A stretch of 5,713 nt of DNA. It comes from Fibrobacterales bacterium. Lineage in GTDB: Bacteria; Fibrobacterota; Fibrobacteria; Fibrobacterales; Fibrobacteraceae. A model generated the notes under the pieces. The model was not told the origin of the DNA, did no database searches, and saw only the letters and a list, made by a program, of their open reading frames with translations. Positions 5,332 to 5,713 of the stretch are shown here, in pieces. The stretch covers positions 1 through 5,713 of the forward strand of contig BNUP01000134.1 in NCBI GenBank assembly GCA_025997455.1, given 5' to 3'. How positions within the stretch are numbered: position 1 is the first letter of the stretch; each line of letters starts with the position of its first letter. A program made the position numbers and the translations under genes.

Positions 5332-5713
5332 GTGTTTCTCAATGTAATTTGGGTGTTGTTTTTTGCGGGGGCGTTTGTAGCGTGCCTTGTGCAGTGGCTC
5401 TGGTTGGGAAATTCTGCGGTCTTTAACGAAGTTATGCAGGCTGTTTTTGAAATGTCAAAGACGGCTTTTGAAATTGCCATAGGTTTAACCGGATTGCTCT
5501 CGTTTTGGCTCGGCATAATGAAAATCGGCGAGAAGGCGGGGGCAGTGCAAATTTTGGCAAAGTTGGTTTCTCCGCTTTTCAAACGACTTTTCCCAAGTAT
5601 CCCTGCCGGTCATCCTGCAAACGGAAGTATTTTAATGAATATCAGTGCGAATATGCTGGGTTTAGACAACGCCGCCACTCCGCTCGGCTTAAAGGCGATG
5701 AAGGAACTCCAAG
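5332..5713 (+). CDS. Nucleoside-recognition (SpmA/SpmB-type) membrane protein, 5' part
   Basis: The first 127 residues of a multi-pass membrane protein, cut off by the right edge. Full-length relatives in the FCB group are SpmA-SpmB fusions of roughly 400 residues or more. Membrane helices are visible at about 5-24 (VIWVLFFAGAFVACLVQWLW) and 47-63 (EIAIGLTGLLSFWLGIM). Family blocks are SKTAFEIAIGLTGLLSFWLG, KIGEKAG and the highly typical NISANMLGLDNAATPLGLKA (103-122). The physiological substrate is not established. SpmA/SpmB were named from Bacillus spore maturation, but sporulation is not implied here. GTG at 5332 is preferred because it gives the start M-F-L-N-V-I-W, matching relatives that begin M-V-L-N-Y-I-W as I recall them. 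There is no Shine-Dalgarno sequence. TTG at 5203, in the same open frame, is much less likely. Confidence 0.85.
   Translation, partial: MFLNVIWVLFFAGAFVACLVQWLWLGNSAVFNEVMQAVFEMSKTAFEIAIGLTGLLSFWLGIMKIGEKAGAVQILAKLVSPLFKRLFPSIPAGHPANGSILMNISANMLGLDNAATPLGLKAMKELQ

Noticed and set aside
5319..5582. 87-residue open frame on the minus strand
   Set aside because: It is the shadow of the nucleoside-recognition gene, whose plus-strand translation has clear family blocks.

Overview
The window looks like a chromosomal segment of a bacterium of the Fibrobacterota-Bacteroidota-Chlorobi (FCB) group. Three things suggest this: a promoter upstream of the tRNA gene that fits the Bacteroidota pattern (TTTG, 20 nt, TAnnTTTG), a nucleoside-recognition protein of the SpmA/SpmB type common in that group, and weak or absent Shine-Dalgarno sequences on the plus-strand genes. 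Fibrobacterota is a little more attractive to me than Bacteroidota, but the sequence alone does not decide it. By eye the plus-strand genes are of medium GC, and the minus-strand gene pair is more AT-rich.

Layout: (1) Positions 1-472 are a minisatellite of eight 59-60 bp units that runs off the left edge. A palindromic element (copy A) follows. (2) Positions 593-4165 hold four plus-strand genes that are tightly packed: a membrane-anchored TPR protein, an HU-family DNA-binding protein, SmpB, and a predicted outer-membrane beta-barrel protein. HU/smpB and smpB/barrel overlap, and only 12 nt separate the TPR gene from HU, so this is probably one operon. (3) Positions 4173-4824 on the minus strand hold a two-gene toxin-antitoxin-like module. 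A PIN-domain protein comes first, followed by a 71-residue partner, and both genes have strong Shine-Dalgarno sites. (4) Positions 4825-5128 are noncoding. They contain two more copies of the palindromic element (B and C) and a strong promoter. (5) tRNA-Ala(GGC) lies at 5129-5201, followed by a C-rich, G-poor spacer with a G-quadruplex motif on the minus strand. (6) From 5332 to the right edge is the 5' part of a nucleoside-recognition (SpmA-like) membrane protein gene.

The ordinary genes serve chromosome organisation (HU), ribosome rescue (SmpB with tmRNA) and the cell envelope (TPR anchor, beta-barrel). The less ordinary material is noncoding. A three-copy palindromic element family has all copies pointing toward the start of the next transcription unit, and the 60-bp array shows traces of a higher-order 298-bp duplication. 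I see no CRISPR array, transposase, phage gene or clear new defence system. The nearest thing to a defence or stress module is the PIN pair.
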